Shown here piece by piece: positions 7,954 through 19,900 of a stretch of 64,000 nucleotides of DNA. The number at the start of each line of letters is the position of its first letter. Positions within the stretch are counted from its first letter, which is position 1. The DNA is taken from the NCBI RefSeq assembly GCF_001570605.1, contig NZ_BBXG01000030.1:1-64000 (forward strand). The letters are read 5' to 3'. This DNA comes from Herbidospora cretacea. GTDB lineage: Bacteria > Actinomycetota > Actinomycetes > Streptosporangiales > Streptosporangiaceae. The notes beneath the pieces are model-generated. The model saw only the letters and a program-made list of their open reading frames with translations, was not told the DNA's origin and did no database searches. Made by a program: the position numbers and the translations under genes.

Positions 7954-10900
7954 GTGCGCAGCGATGCTTCGATCCCGAGCTATGAACGACTCTTCGGAGA
8001 ACTCGATCTACGGACGGGAGACGAGGCACGCTCCGTCTACTCGCCCGCCGCCTACCTGACCGATCTGCTCACGTTCCTGCAGGAGACCTTCCACGACGTC
8101 TCGCTGCTCGACCGCCGCTCCGACATCGGCGCGATCAAGCTCGACGAGGAGAACTCCACCACGACGGTGCCCTACCTCGACATCGTCAACGAGGTCCTCG
8201 AAGCGCTGGTGGGCGAGGACCCCTACCGGAAGCTGAAAGAGGACCTCAAGCACCCGCTCGCGCTGCCGTTCTCGCTCGACGCGGCCCGTTTCGGCACCTA
8301 CCTGCGCCACCTGGGCGTCGACCCGGTCGAGTTCTACCGGCTGTTCGCCGTCAAGGTCGACCGCGACCGGGTCGCCCGCGACCACCTCGGGCTGACCGAG
8401 GAGGACGTGGCCGTCATCACCACCTCGCGCACCGACGAGGAGGGGCTGGCCGCCGCCTACGGCCTGGACGGCGAGCCCACCTCGGTGCTGTACGACGTCG
8501 AGCGCTTCCTCGCCGCCACCTCGCTCACCGGCGAGGAGCTGACCGAGCTCCTCTACGGCCCTCCCGGTGTGGAACGTTCCCTTTCGGGCACTTTCGTCCA
8601 CCAGGGCGCCGTGGTCGAGGTCGGCCCCGACGGTCGCACCCTCCAGTTACGCGACGGCAGCGCGCCGCCCGGCGTCTGGCTCGACCGGGCTCACCGGTTC
8701 ATCCGGCTGGCGAAGAAGACCGGCCTGTCGTTCACCGATCTCGACCGCGTGGTCGGCGCGTTCACCTCGACGCTCGAACCGGCGACGCTGCGCGCGGTGG
8801 CCGCCGCCGCCCACCTGAACCGCACCCACGACGTGCCGTTCGACCTGATCGAGACGTTGACCACGCGCACGCTCCCCGCGGCGGTCGACGACGAACTGCC
8901 GCGCCCGGCCGGGGACATCCTCGCGCCGCAGAACCGCCCGTTCCGCCGCGAGTTGGCACGTTCCATGGACCTGGCCGAGTCGGAGCTGGTCGAGACCGTC
9001 ACCCGGTTCCGCGCCCTCTACGCCGGGCCGCTGGAGGAGAGCCCGTTCGACCGGGAGATCAGCCGGGCGTCGGTCGTCGTCCTCCATCGGGTCGCGCGGC
9101 TGACCGGGCACCTCGGGCTGTCGGTCGCCGAGCTGTTCGCGGTGCTGACCGCGCTGGAGAACGACCCGGCGATCGAGCGCCACTCGACCTTCCCGGTGCT
9201 GCCGGTGCTCGCGCCGACGTCGGCCGACGTCTACCGGATGATCGAACGCGACGACGACCCGGTCTCCTCGCTCTGGCTGGCCCAGACCGTGGTCGAGGTG
9301 GTCAGGTGGATGCGGACGTGGGGGTTCGCGGGTGAGGACCTGACGGGGATCCTCGGCGAACCGGCCACGCCGGAGTCCGAGGAGGAGCAGGCCGACGTCA
9401 TCGCGACGATCGCCGAGCAGTTCGAGGGCGTCGCGTTCACCCCGGAGACCCTCGGCTCCGACCGGTTCGACGAGCGGGCCGCGCAGGTGATCCACGAGAT
9501 CCTGGCGGGCTATCCCGACGGCGTGGTCTCCCCGCACGACCCGCGCCTGCTCCGGCTCGACCCGGCGACCGTCGCCCGCGCCGCCTACGACGCGGTCGAC
9601 GACCTCGGCGTGCTGGCCAAGGCCGACTTCGAGGGGCTCGGCCTGGCCGACCGGCTGACCTCCAAGATCTTCGCCAACCTGGTGATCAGGGGCGTCGTCC
9701 GGCCCGACGGGCTGCTCGTCACCGAGGACCTGCCCGCGACGCTGACCCTCGCGGGCGACTTCGCCGCCGACCGCGACGGGCTGTTCGCCGTGATCGCCGG
9801 GCTGCCGGGCACCTTCTACCCGTCGGACCTGGCGGCGGCGCTGCCCGAGCGGACCGAGGCCGAGCGGGCCGAGCTCTACGACAACCTGGTCCACAACGGC
9901 TACCTCAGCGACGAGGGCGACGTCACCGACCCCGACTTCTTCGCCGAGCCGGTCAACGTGACCGAGTTCCGGGTGAACGCGCCGCTCGACGACGTCGCGC
10001 CGGCGGTGCTCGCCCATCTGAAGGGCCGGGTGGAGGCCTTCCGCGCCGCGAGGATCGAGCTCGACCCGGCCGCGTTCGGCGAGCTCAAGCTGACCGCCGA
10101 GCAGCTCGACGCGCTCACCCAGAGCCTGCGCTTCAACGGGTTCGTCGACGCGGGCGGCCGGTTCACCGACAAGGCGGCGCTCGCCGTGCTGGACGTCGCC
10201 GACTTCGCTGTCGCCCTGGAGTTCTATCCGCTCCGCCGGGTCATCCTCGACGCCATGAAGGCGCAGCTCGCCGCCGCCAAGGCCGAGATGCACCTGATCC
10301 GGCCCGACGACTTCGCCGCCCTGGCCGACGACGCCATGGCCACCCGCGTGGTCCAGCGGCTGGAGGGGCCGATCACCAGGCAGGGCCGGATCCTCGAAGA
10401 GCTGCGGCACGAGCTCGACGACGCCGAAGGCACCATCGACCTGGGTGAGGGCTTCACCGCCGGGGACGGGGAGCTCGTCTTCGAGCGGGTCGCGGCGCTG
10501 GTGCGGGCGCAGGCGCCGTACCGGATCGATCTGAACGCCTTCACCGAGCTCGGCTTCGACGACGACGAGCGCCCCCGGCTGGTCGAGATGCTGATCGAGG
10601 GCGGCCACCTCACCCCGTCGCTGGCGATCCCCGAGGAGCGGCTCGGCTACTTCCGCCAGGTCACCAGCGCGCTCGACTTCACCCTGCCCGGCATCGAGGA
10701 CTACGCCAAGGACATCTTCTTCGTGCTCCACGCGACCGCGAAGGAGCAGCTCGCCGCGATCGTCGAGATCGCCGCCACCCTCGGCGACCTCGCCGCGCGC
10801 CAGCACCGCACGCTGCTCAACGTGCTCCAGGACGTCTTCGGGGTCTCCTCGACGGTCGTCGAGGCCATCGGCGCGGCGGTCGCCCCCGGCGCGCTCGACG

Positions 10901-13900
10901 TGCTGGTCGCTCCGGCAGTCAAGGGGCCCGCCAGTGGATCCGCAGGTCCGGACTTCCGGCGGGTCTACCGGCGGCTGCGCCGCTTCGCGCGGCTGGCGGG
11001 CAAGCTCGGGCTCGACGTCGACGAGGTCACCGTCGCCTTCCGCGACCAGGACCTCGCCGGGAAGTTCCCCGAGCCGCTGGCCCTGCCGCACGGCGTCGAC
11101 CGGTTCGACGCCGTGCTGACCGGCCACGACGGCCTGATCCACGTGTTCCAGGGCGCCTCCTACTGGACCTACTCGGCCGACGGTCACGTGCTGGCCGACC
11201 AGCGGCCGAAGGCGCTCACCGAGCTGTCGCCCCGGTTCGCCGGGCTGACCTCGGTCGACGCCGCCTTCACCCGCGACGGCGCCGACTGGCTGGTCGGGCG
11301 GGGCGGCGACGGCCGGTCCCACGCGTTCACCCGGGCGAAGGGCGAGACCCGCTGGGCCCCCAAGGCTCAGCTCTGGGGTTCGGTGCGGAACAACTTCACC
11401 GCCCCCAAGAAGATCGACGGCGCCTATGTCGACGTCGAGGGCCGCGCCCACCTGTTCACCGGCGACCAGTACCTGCGCTACTCCGGCTCCTTCGACGTGG
11501 CCGACGAGGGCTTCCCGAGGTCGATCGCCGAGTGGTGGCAGGGCGAGACCCCGCTCCCCGAGCGGTTCAGGGACGCCGTCGACGCCGTCTTCCACGGCCA
11601 CGACGGCCGCACCCACGTCTTCTCCGGTGACCGCGCCTTCGACGGCCTCACCGAGCAGCCGATCATCGAGAGGTGGGGCCGGGTCCGCAACGCCTTCGAG
11701 GGAGCGGCCCGGATCGACGCCGCCTACACCGACGAGCAGGGCTACCTGCTCTTCGCCGCCAACCAGGTGATCCGCTACACCGACAACCCCGAGAACGACG
11801 GGGTCCGGGTCGCCGAGGGTTACCCGCAGCGCATCGAGGCCTGGTGGCCGGGCGTGCCGGTCGAGTTCGAGGCGTCGGTGGAGGCCGCCTTCTCCGTGCG
11901 GGACACCGTTCACCTGTTCAAGGACGGCAAGACCGTCGCGCTGCCCGGCGGCACGACGAAACGGACCGCCGACGTCTGGGGCGTGCCGAACGAGGCGCTG
12001 CCCGGCGGCCGGGTCGACGCCGCGTTCGTCGGCCTCGACGGCAAGACCTACCTGTTCAGCGGCGACCGGTACATCCGCTACTCCTCGGCCGACTACTCGG
12101 TCGTCGACCTCGGCTACCCGCGTGCCATCGCCGGCGACTGGGGCGGCCTCGACCGGGTCGACGCCGCGTTCGTCATGGACGGCTCGGCCCACCTGTTCGG
12201 CCCGGTCGGGCTCATCCTCGACCTGCCCGCCGACTACGAGGCCGAGCTCGCCGACGGCCGCTGCTCGCCCGCGCTGCGCCGCCGCCTCCAGGAGCACGGC
12301 GTCACCGTCGGCGCGAACACCGCCGTGACCGGGGCGTCCCCGCAATGGGAGGTGGTCGCCGAGGGGAACGTCCGGCTGACGATCCGCCGGTCGGGCGACC
12401 GGATCAAGGTGTCCGGCGACGACACCCCCTTCTACGTCCGCTACTCCACCCGCGACTACACCAGGCCCGACGAGGGCTACCCGAAGCCGCTGGCGGAGAA
12501 CTGGCTGAACCTGCCCGAGTCGATCACCTCGATCGACGCCGTCTTCACCGGCCGCGACAACCAGACCTGCCTGTTCAGCGGCGGCCGCTTCACCGTCTTC
12601 GACAACCGCCACCGCTGGTGGTCGGAGCCCAGGCCGCTCACCGACCGCTGGGACAGCATCCCGTTCGAGCAGGTGGACGCCGCGTTCGTCGGCAAGGACG
12701 GCAAGACCTACGTCTTCTTCGACACCGAGTACGTGCGCTACTCCACCGCCGACTACACCGAGGTCGACGACCGCTATCCGGCCACGACGGCCAACTTCTG
12801 GGGCAACGTCGTCAACACGATCCAGCGCACCGGCCGGGTCGACGCGACCCTGGTCACCGACGTGACCGAAAAGGTCGACGGGGTCGAGTCGGCGCACACG
12901 TACACCTATCTCTTCTCGGGCTCGCAGTACGTCCGCTACCGCGACCACGACTACACGCACATCGAGTTCGGCTACCCGAAGGCGCTGTCGTCCCTCAGCA
13001 GGGAACCGCGGCTGAAGGCCCTGGACGTCCCGCTCGACGGGGTCGACGCCGCGTTCGCCGACGCCCGGACCGTCTACCTGTTCCGGGGCGGCGAGTGGCA
13101 CGCCGTGTCCGACTCCCTCACCCGCACCTCCACCGTGCCGGGGATCACCGCGGCCTACGTCGACCACGGCTCGGTCATGGTGCAGACCTCGGCCGGCTGG
13201 CGGCGGCAGCACGCCCTCGACGGGCCCGACCGCAGTGAGGAGGTCCGGCCGCTCGCGCTGCGGACCGTCCCGGCCGACTACCGCTCGGGTCTGGACGCCG
13301 TGCTGACCGGCGTCGACGGGAACGTCTACCTGTTCAAGGGCCCGATGTGCCTCAACACCGCCATCGGCAAGGACTACCCGCTCGACGAGGAGTGGGGCCG
13401 TCCACGCAACACGATCTACCAGGACAACGCGGTCGACGCCGCCTTCGTCGGCCGCGACGGCCGCACCTATCTCTTCTCCGGTGACCAGTTCGTCGTCTAC
13501 GGCGACACCTTCGACGTGATCGACGGCGAGCCGAAGCCCGTCGCCGACCACTGGGGCGGGCTGACCGGCGTGGCCCTCGCCTACTACCGCGACGGCAAGA
13601 CGTACGTCTTCGAGAAGCCCGACGCGTCCGGCATGATGCGGCACCTCGTCTACACCGGCGACGAGGGCGCGTACACCACCCCCGACCCCGGCTACCCGTC
13701 GCTGACCGACGAGACGTTCTGGAAGGCGCCCGACGGGTTCCCGATGCCCGACGCGGTGCTGTTCGAGGGCGACACGATGGTGCTGCTCAGCGGCGAGCGG
13801 TGCGTTCAGTTCAGCGAGCCGACCGGGCTGTGGTCCCACCCCCGCCCGATCGAGCGCGTCTGGCGCGGCTTCTCGGTGGCGACCGGAGACCGGCTGCGGT

Positions 13901-16900
13901 CGGCGTTCACCGGGGCCGACGGGGCGACGTACTTCTTCTTCACCGAGACCTTTACCCGCTACGCCGACCGCGCCTTCGCGGCGCCGGCCGAGATCCGCTC
14001 GCGGTGGGGCCGCTCGGAGAACCCGTTCGGCGACCGGGTGGACGCCGCGGTGGTCTTCGGCGGGCACACGTACCTGTTCGGCGGCTCGCGGTACGTCCGC
14101 TACACCGGCCCCGGATACCGCTACACCGACCCCGGCTACCCGAAGCCGGTCTCCGTCGAGCTGCGCCGGGAGGCCGCGTTCGCCGGGCTGCCCGAGGCGT
14201 TCGAGGACGCCGTGCTCGACGGCCCGGTCACGGCGGCGGTGGCCAACGGGCGGACCGCCCACCTGGTCGTCGGCGACACCGTGTTCGCCGTCTCGTCGGC
14301 GCTGACCGCGAGCCACCCGATCGACCTGATCGGCCGGGTCCGCAACACCGTCGCCGACCGGCACAAGGTCGACGCGGCGCTGGTCCGCGGCGAGCACACC
14401 TTCCTGTTCTCGGGCGACCAGTACGTCCGCTACACCGGCGCCGACTACTCCCACGTCGACGAGGGCTACCCGCGCACGATCGAGGACGACTGGGGCGACC
14501 TGCCGCCCGAGTTCGAGGACGGCGTGGACGCGGCGTTCCTGCGCGACGGCAAGGTCTACTTCTTCAAGGGCACCCGGTTCACCGAGGACGGCGCGGCGGG
14601 CGACGTGAGCGCGCGGTTCGGCCGCATCCGCAACGACTTCGCCGACGGCCGGGCCCTCGACGCCGCGTTCGTCTCGGCCGGGAACGAGCTCTACGCCTTC
14701 CGGGGCGGCCAGTACGCCCGATACTCGACCGCCGACCTGAAGAACGTGGACGAGGGCTTCCCGAGGACGATCAAGGACGACTTCGGCGACCTGCCCCGGG
14801 CGTTCGAGGAGGCGATCACCGGCGCGTTCACCCTGGGCGAGGCCACCTACCTGGTCAAGGACGACCGGTACGTGCGCTACTCCGGCCGTCTCGACGTGGT
14901 CGACCGCACCTTCCCGCAGTACTTCAAGCACCGCTGGTCGGACGCCGCCGACTACCGCCTCTCCGACGTCTTCACGATCACCGAGTTCGCCGACCTGACC
15001 CGCCGCCACAGCGGGCTGGCCGAGCTGCTGGCCAAGGGCGCGGCCGAGCCGTACGAGAAACTGGCCGAGATCTTCCCCTGGGACGTCGAGGAACTGCGCT
15101 GGGCCAAGCGCAACGCGGGCCTCATCACCGAGTTCCCGGTCGAGGACGAGCGGTTCGAGATCGAGTTCCTGCTCAAGCTGGTCCGCCTCTTCGCCGTCGC
15201 GGCGAAGACGGGCGCCGGGCCGTCGAAGCTCCACGGCGCGACCGCCGACACGCTGGAGGCGCTGCTGCCCGAGGCCGTCGCGCCGGTCGCGCACAACGAC
15301 CTCAACGTGCTCAAGCGCAACGCGCTGGTCCCGGCCGTGCTCAACCTGCACCCCGAGCTGGCCGACGCCGCCGAGATCTACGAGCACGCCCTGATCGACG
15401 TTGAGATGGGCCGGGACGGCGTCACCTCCCGGGTCCGGGAGGCCATCGCGGCCACCCAGCTCTACCTGCACCGCTACCTGCTCGACCTGGAGGAGCTCGA
15501 CGCGGACGAGGACGTCAAGCCGAGGCTGCGCACCTGGTGGGCGTGGCTGAAGAACTACCGGATCTGGGAGGCCAACCGGAAGGTCTTCCTCTACCCGGAG
15601 AACTACATCCGCCCCGAGCTGCGCGACACCAAGACCCCCGCGTTCAAGGAACTGGAGGACGACCTCCTCCAGGGCGAGATCACCGCCGAGTCGGTGCAGC
15701 GCGCCTACAAGCGCTACCTCGACGAGTACACCGAGGTCAGCCGCCTGGCCATCGCCGGGGCCTACGTCTACAGGGCCGACGGCGACGAGGAGGGCACCCG
15801 CCAGCTCGTGCTGTTCGGCCGCACCCGCACCGAACCCCGCCGGTGGTACTTCCGGGAGGCGGAGTTCCGGGACGGCGAGCGCCTGTCGGCGAGCTGGGAG
15901 CCGTGGACCCACGTCGACGTGCAGATCGACGCGGAGCTCGTGCACCCCGTCCACGCCTTCGGCCGGGTCTTCGTCTTCTGGACGGTCGTCGAGTCGGTCG
16001 CCCCGGAGGACACCGGCAAGACCGTGATCACCACCAAGACCGTGGGCGACAAGCAGGACGTCTCGGCCCCGCCGCCCAAGAAGCGGGTCAGGGTCTTCTA
16101 CTCCTTCCAGAACCTCAACCGCGAGTGGGTCGCCCCGCAGACCCTCCCGCCGGGCGCGCTGCACGACGGCGTGGTCGTCGTCGACGAGCTGTCGGTGCAG
16201 GCCTCGGCGACGGTGCCGGGTGGCGGCACCCACGACTCGATCGTGGTCTCGTGCCGATACCGGGCGGCGGGCGAGTCGTTCACCACCGCCCACGCCCTCA
16301 CCCCCGAGCTGTACGCCCTCCCGATCCCCGCGCCCGCCGTCCAGCCCCGCCCGATCAACCCCGGCAAGGTGTTCGCCGAGGCGGTCGGCGGCGTGGTCAG
16401 GTTCAACATGCCGGCCGAGTCGACCGACGGGCCGTGGTTCAGCGTCGACCACAAGGGCGGCAGCTTCCTGGTCCGCCCGATCATCGCCGACCCCGGCGAG
16501 GACGCGCCGGTCCTGCCGCTGAAGGACAACACCCACCGGCTGCCCGGCCAGGGCGGCGACCGGACCGGCGCCGCGCTCTGGACCAAGATCGACGCCGGGT
16601 TCCAGCGCGGCGACTCGCGCTACTACTTCAACGACGCCGACTTCGTCGTCATCAAGCCGACCGGCCCGGTGCGGACCACCACGGAGAAGATCGCCGACAA
16701 GTGGGGCAACGTGGCCGACTCGGAGCTGGCCAAGACCGGCCGGGTCGACGCCGTCCTGGTCCGCGACGGCCACTACTTCATCTTCACCGGCGCGGAGTAC
16801 TACCGCTTCACCGGCCTGAACCGGATGGACCTCGGCTATCCGAAGGCCATCAGGAACAACCCCGACCAGCTCCCCAACTGGACGTCGGTCGACGTGGCGT

Positions 16901-19900
16901 TCACGATCGGCGCCACCGAGTACTTCATCAACGGCGACAACCTGGTCACCCGCGACGTGAACACGGGCGCGCTGAGCACGTCGTCGTCGGTGTCCAAGAA
17001 GTGGGGCACGAAGTCCCGGGTGCAGGCCGCGCTGACGAAGGACGGGTCACTGTTCCTGATCTTCGGCGACACCTACTCCCGGTACACCGGGGTCACGACT
17101 CTGGCCGACGGGCCCCGGCCGCTCAAGGACAACCCCGACAGCCTCCCCGCCGACCGCAAGATCCGTTCGGCGGCCGACATGGGTGGCACGCCCTACTACT
17201 TCGGCGACGACACGTACACGGTCGGGACCGAGACAACCTCCCGGCCGACGCGGCCGCTCGGGCGGGTGTCCACCGGGCTCAACCTCGGCGGATCGGTCGA
17301 CGTCGCCTACGTCGACGGCGACCACCTCTACCTGGTCAGCGGCCTCGACCTGTTCCGCTACACGATGACCGGCAACGACATCCCGGCCGTCGCCGACGCC
17401 GGCTATCCGCAGACGCTGCCCCGGAAGATCGACGCCACCTTCCGGCGCGGCGCCCAGCGCTACGTCTTCGCCGGGGACTCCTACACGGTGATCCCGGCGA
17501 CCGCGGCCCTCACCACGATCAAGGACTTCATCCCGATCGAGGGCAACTGGCGTTCGCTGCCGCCCGCCTTCACCACCATCTCCTACGGCGCGATGGACGC
17601 CGACAACGAGCTGATCTTCTTCCTCGGCCCGGACTTCCAGAGCAACTCGAAGCTGGGCGTGCTCCAGCGGCCCATCGAGTGGGCGTCGCTGAAGCACGAG
17701 ATCGTCCGGCTCACCTCCAGCACCGCCTTCGAGCTGAACCGGCGGCTGCTGGTCGGCGGGGTGCCCGCGCTGCTCGCGCCGGAGACCCAGGAGATCGACG
17801 AGCTGCCCGCGTTCAGCACCAAGGACTCCGGGACCACCACCATCCAGGTGAAGGACCAGGTCGAAGGCGTGCCGGTGAGCAGCCACATCGACTTCCAGAG
17901 CGCCAACGGCCGCTACTACTGGGAGATCTTCTTCCACGCGCCGATGCTGATCGCCCAGGCGCTCAACGCGGCCCAGCGCTTCGACGACGCCAAGCGCTGG
18001 TACGAGTACGTCTTCGACCCCACCGAGCCGGAGCGCTACTGGCGGTTCCTGCCGTTCCTCGCGATCGACCTGCGGGCGCTCGTCGAGGGCTGCCGGATCG
18101 ACCTGCGCAACCTGCCGGCCCAGGTCGGGCTCGACATGGCCCCGCTGCTGGCCGACTTGGAGCGGCTCGCCCCGCTGTTCGACCACGCGCGCGCCTGCGA
18201 CAGCGACGACCTGGCCCTGCTCGACGGCCTGGCCGCCCGGGTGCAGCCGTTCGCCGAACACGAGCGGCTCCGCGAGAAGGCCGGCATGATCGCCCGCCTG
18301 CGCCGCCAGTACGACCTCATGGGCGACCGGGGCGCGCTGCTCAAGGCCTACCGCGACGACCCGTTCGACCCCCACGCCATCGCCGGGCTGCGGCCCACGG
18401 CCTACCGGCGGACGGTCGTCATGGCCTACGTCGACAACCTGCTCGACTGGGGTGACCTGCTGTTCCGGCAGTACACGATGGAGTCGGTCGACGAGGCGCG
18501 GATGCTCTACATCCTCGCCTACGACATCCTCGGCGACCGGCCGCAGGGCGTCGGCCGCCGGCACCTGCCCCTCGTGAAGACGTACCTGGAACTCGACCCG
18601 GCCGAGGTGGACGACCCCTACGCCGAGCGCGTCACGGCCGGGGGCAGCCTGCTCGACGGCATGGGGGCCATCCACCGGAGCATCGGCAACGGCTACTTCC
18701 ACATCCCGGGCAACCAGGTGCTCGGCGAGTACTGGGACCGGGTGGAAGACCGGCTGCGCAAGATCAGGGCCTCGCTCGACATCCTCGGCGTCAGCCGCCC
18801 GCTGCCCCTGTTCGAGCCGCCCGCCGACGTGATGGCGCTGGTCAGAGGGGTCGCCGCCGGGCTCACCCCCGACCAGGTCGGCGCGGGGCTCGCCGCGCCG
18901 GTGCCGCACTACCGGTTCGGGTTCCTGCACCGCAAGGCGCAGGACCTCGTCGACCGGCTGCGCGCCTTCGGCGGCGAACTGCTCGGCGTGCTCGAACGCC
19001 GCGACGCCGAGGAGCTGTCGATCCTGCAGACCCGGCAGGAGACCGGCATCCGCCAGATGACCCGGGCCGTGCGCGAGGCCCAGGTCGAGGTGGCCACCGA
19101 GTACCTCGCCCAGATGGAGGCCTCCCGCGAGGCGGCCGAGGCGCGGCAGAAGTACTACGAGAAGCAGATCGCCGACGGGCTGACCTCGCTCCAGCAGGCG
19201 CAGCTCGACATCATGACGGCCGCCGCCGCCTCGCACCTCACCGGCGCGGGCCTCAAGGTGGGCGCGGCCATCGCCTTCGCCCTGCCGCAGGTGCTGGCCG
19301 GACCGTTCATCTTCGGCACGATGATCGGCGGCGAGCAGGCCGGCAAGGTCATGGAGACCGGCGCGGAGATCGCCGAGGCGCTCGGCGAGGGCCTCAGCGT
19401 CCTGGGCGAGCTGTACGGGACCCGCGTCGAACACGAACGCACGGTGGACGAGTGGAAGTACCAGGTCATGCTGGCCAAGGCCGACCACCGCGAACTGGGC
19501 CACCAGGTCGCCTCGGCCAGGGCGCAGCTCACCCAGGCCCAGCGTGAGCTGGAGATCATCGACCAGGAGATCGCCGACCTGGAGGCGGTGGCCACCTTCC
19601 TCACCGGCAAGTTCACCAACGCCGAGCTCTACCAGTGGAAGGCCGGCCGCCTGGCCCAGATGTACTTCGCCAGCTACGGCCTCGCCCACGACATCGCCAA
19701 GGCGGCCGAGCGCGCCTACCAGTACGAGCAGGGCGTCACCGAGTCGTTCATCCAGCCGGTCTACTGGGAGAGCCGCCGCTCGGGGCTGCTCTCGGGCGAG
19801 GCCCTCGGCGTCGACCTCGAACGCCTCGGGCACGCCTACGTCTCGGGCGACGGCCGGAGCTTCGAGATCACCAAGCGGATCTCGCTGCTCCAGATCGACC

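Noticed and set aside
8647-16773. Very long minus-strand open frame of 2708 codons
   Set aside because: Antisense shadow of the giant gene caused by high third-position GC; no ribosome site or recognisable domains.
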